Source: Zea mays
Lineage: Eukaryota > Streptophyta > Magnoliopsida > Poales > Poaceae
Reading direction: 5' to 3'
Length of the DNA: 64,000 bases
Assembly: GCF_902167145.1 (NCBI RefSeq)
Contig: NC_050104.1
Span: forward strand, 109,999,849 to 110,063,848
The translations under genes and the position numbers were made by a program. The number at the start of each line of letters is the position of its first letter. The stretch's first letter is position 1. Shown here piece after piece: positions 63,901 to 64,000 of the stretch. Below the pieces are notes generated by a model, which searched no databases, was not told the origin of the DNA, and saw only the letters and a program-made list of their open reading frames with translations.

Positions 63901-64000
63901 TCAATCCAAGTTACGCGAATCTAAGACATTTAGCTCACTACGCAGCCTGCAAAAGGTTTTCTCATCTAAAGGCTTGGTAAAGATATCGGCTAGCTGGTTC
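63901..64000 (-). CDS. pol C-terminus of element F (partial)
   Basis: Stop TGA at 63901-63903; the last residues read LDSRNLD and upstream [18 protein letters not shown], the end of the RNase H/tail region, as in element B. The rest is outside the window, so intactness is unknown. Confidence 0.85.
   Translation of the reverse strand, partial: NQLADIFTKPLDEKTFCRLRSELNVLDSRNLD

Larger units (their letters stand above)
61857..64000 (-). mobile_element. Element F: Opie-like Copia element, only its 3' end in the window
   Basis: LTR 61857-63122, polypurine tracts and the last codons of pol. Same family as element B by LTR ends (TGAGAGAACCTAGAGG, reverse of CTCTCA) and by the pol tail, but clearly diverged from it. 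Inserted in gag of element E after CTTCT. Confidence 0.88.

Overview
The window is nuclear DNA of a grass, almost certainly maize (Zea mays) or a close relative. It is a nested stack of LTR retrotransposons with about 3.5 kb of other sequence between them. The organism call rests on the LTR signatures, which match from memory the maize Copia/Sirevirus families Ji and Opie and the Ty3/gypsy family Huck. No bacterial-type gene, no intact host gene, no rRNA or tRNA gene and no CRISPR array was found. Family names are recalled from memory and could not be searched here; element boundaries, target-site duplications (TSDs) and reading frames are read directly from the sequence.

Layout. (A) 1-19916, + strand: Ji-like Copia element, cut on the left by the window edge. 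It is split inside pol by a complete Huck-like gypsy element on the - strand (1062-14790, TSD CAAGG). Next come 19917-20648 of older DNA with a kinesin-like gene fragment. (C) 20649-39267, - strand: Tat-lineage gypsy element with 600-bp LTRs, no gag, a two-frameshift pol, and a spliced ORF on the opposite strand. That ORF is interrupted by (B), a very young, apparently intact Opie-like element on the - strand (21807-30810, TSD GTGAC). Next, 39268-40740 is older DNA with a bHLH exon (+) and an F-box-like fragment (-). A 3.3-kb solo LTR follows (40741-45272, TSD GCGGT), itself holding a Ji-like solo LTR (41604-42792, TSD CCTGC). Older DNA resumes at 45273-46523. Last is a three-deep nest on the - strand: (D) Ji-like from 46524, whose right LTR is broken at 55121 by (E), Ji-like, whose gag is broken at 61856 by (F), Opie-like, which runs out of the window.

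How the parts work. Each autonomous element would encode Gag, protease, integrase, reverse transcriptase and RNase H. Copia order is PR-IN-RT-RH in A, B, D, E and F; gypsy order is PR-RT-RH-IN in Huck and C. Priming and polypurine sites beside the LTRs fix the orientations. By LTR divergence, B is youngest (LTRs appear identical except for a G-run), C has about 7 differences in 600 bp, Huck is older, and D is older still. This agrees with the nesting order where it can be tested.

Most interesting points: the spliced, separately promoted antisense ORF of C; a row of mini-hairpins in C with a constant loop and covarying stems; the gag-pol junction of the Sirevirus-type elements, which looks like a conserved 3' splice site; arrays of CACCGGAC dyads directly upstream of every Ji/Opie TATA box, replaced by a different dyad in one Ji-like solo LTR; and three unrelated gene fragments packed into about 2.2 kb of non-LTR sequence.
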